From Flavihumibacter profundi (GTDB taxonomy: Bacteria > Bacteroidota > Bacteroidia > Chitinophagales > Chitinophagaceae), in NCBI RefSeq assembly GCF_020076305.1, contig NZ_JAIQXE010000003.1:186001-250000 (forward strand): a DNA stretch of 64,000 nt, read 5' to 3'. Within the stretch, counting starts at the first letter, position 1. Every line of letters starts with the position of its first letter. The position numbers were made by a program, and so were the translations under genes. Below, piece after piece: positions 63,702 through 64,000 of this stretch. The notes below the pieces were generated by a model, which worked only from the letters and a program-made list of their open reading frames with translations, made no database searches and was not told the origin of the DNA.

Positions 63702-64000
63702 ATGGCAAAGAATGATTTTTTAAGCGGAAGTGTTTTTGAATTTAAAGTGCCCAAGGATTTAGGATTTGCATATTGCAAAATATTGGACTTTAGATATATT
63801 CGAGAGTTTGATGGCCTGTTGGCAAAGGTATTTGACTACATCGTAAAAGAACCACTAAGCGACATTCGCATACTAGCTTCAAATGATTGGTTGTTTGGTG
63901 CTAGAAGATTAGCATGCCTTCCAAATACAAGAGGAAAGGGAGCTTGGAAATTTAAAGGTGTAGTAGTTTCGGAGGATGATAATATAATACCTGATTTTAA
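63702..64000 (+). CDS. Imm26-like immunity protein, 3' end outside the window
   Basis: At least 99 aa: MAKNDFLSGSVFEFKVPKDLGFAYCKILDFRYI, VFDYIVKEP, DWLFGARRLACLPNTRGKGAWKFKG. This fits immunity proteins of the Imm26 group (FAYC...VYDY pattern). No signal peptide, so cytoplasmic, as expected against a nuclease. It starts 11 bp after the GIY-YIG-like toxin. Confidence 0.72.
   Translation, partial: MAKNDFLSGSVFEFKVPKDLGFAYCKILDFRYIREFDGLLAKVFDYIVKEPLSDIRILASNDWLFGARRLACLPNTRGKGAWKFKGVVVSEDDNIIPDF

Noticed and set aside
37271-64000. CRISPR array or integron attC array suggested by the repeated cores
   Set aside because: Copies are 1.4-2.8 kb apart within each arm, lie inside coding sequence, and lack the short regular spacers of CRISPR or the long bulged hairpins of attC.

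Overview
The window looks like a Bacteroidota chromosome, most likely Chitinophagaceae or a close relative. The signs are a cobalamin-dependent ribonucleotide reductase of Bacteroidota type, a heptaprenyl/geranylgeranylglyceryl phosphate synthase, a DUF3078 protein, -7 boxes of the form TAnnTTTG upstream of dxs, a transketolase half and an ABC exporter, and RHS proteins with the N-terminal region typical of this phylum. No tRNA, rRNA, CRISPR array or complete insertion sequence was seen.

Bases 1-36,600 are ordinary chromosome: a desaturase fragment, nrdJ, a GGGP synthase, two M28 peptidases, a LytS/LytR-type two-component pair, dxs, an L,D-transpeptidase-like protein, two pirins, scpA, a DUF3078 protein, mscL, frr, a WecA/TagO-like transferase, a transketolase N-half, a LolE/FtsX-type permease, rbfA, an operon of ABC exporter, DPP-IV-like peptidase, beta-lactamase-like hydrolase and GNAT, then ileS with a histone-H1-like/DksA fusion, a cytochrome c/beta-propeller protein with a DUF1080-PA14 protein, and a GH16 lipoprotein. 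Bases 36,600-37,270 carry no gene but hold three short tandem-repeat tracts.

Bases 37,270-64,000 are a visibly AT-richer polymorphic-toxin island. A minus-strand operon runs from 59,607 downward: a coiled-coil protein ending in an outer-membrane-like strand, an RHS/DUF5977 protein, a redoxin-like protein, and one full-length RHS toxin of 1473 aa with a DUF1493-like immunity protein. Behind it lie six orphan RHS C-terminal (CT) toxin modules with immunity genes, plus at least three decayed modules. Next to the operon, on the plus strand, is a tyrosine recombinase followed by two more orphan modules. Visible CT types are PIN-like, HExxHxxGxxH metalloprotease, JAB-like, HNH-like, GIY-YIG-like, a type-33-like toxin and two unassigned ones.

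The central observation concerns how this array changes. All nine RHS modules share a DNA core (TATCCGTTCGGG followed by C/TTAACAATG, encoding YPFGLTM). Its synonymous positions are nearly fixed, while the codons next to it vary. A 1,413-bp segment that begins and ends exactly at this core occurs twice, 10,001 bp apart, with about six mismatches and no indels: once as an orphan module, once as the expressed CT of the full-length gene. The plus-strand block (integrase, module, module) and a minus-strand block (integrase relic, module, module) keep the same noncoding flanks in the same order but carry entirely different toxin-immunity cargo. I read this as an integron-like, core-to-core exchange system for RHS toxin tips. 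Whether the neighbouring recombinase or plain homologous recombination drives it cannot be decided from sequence alone.
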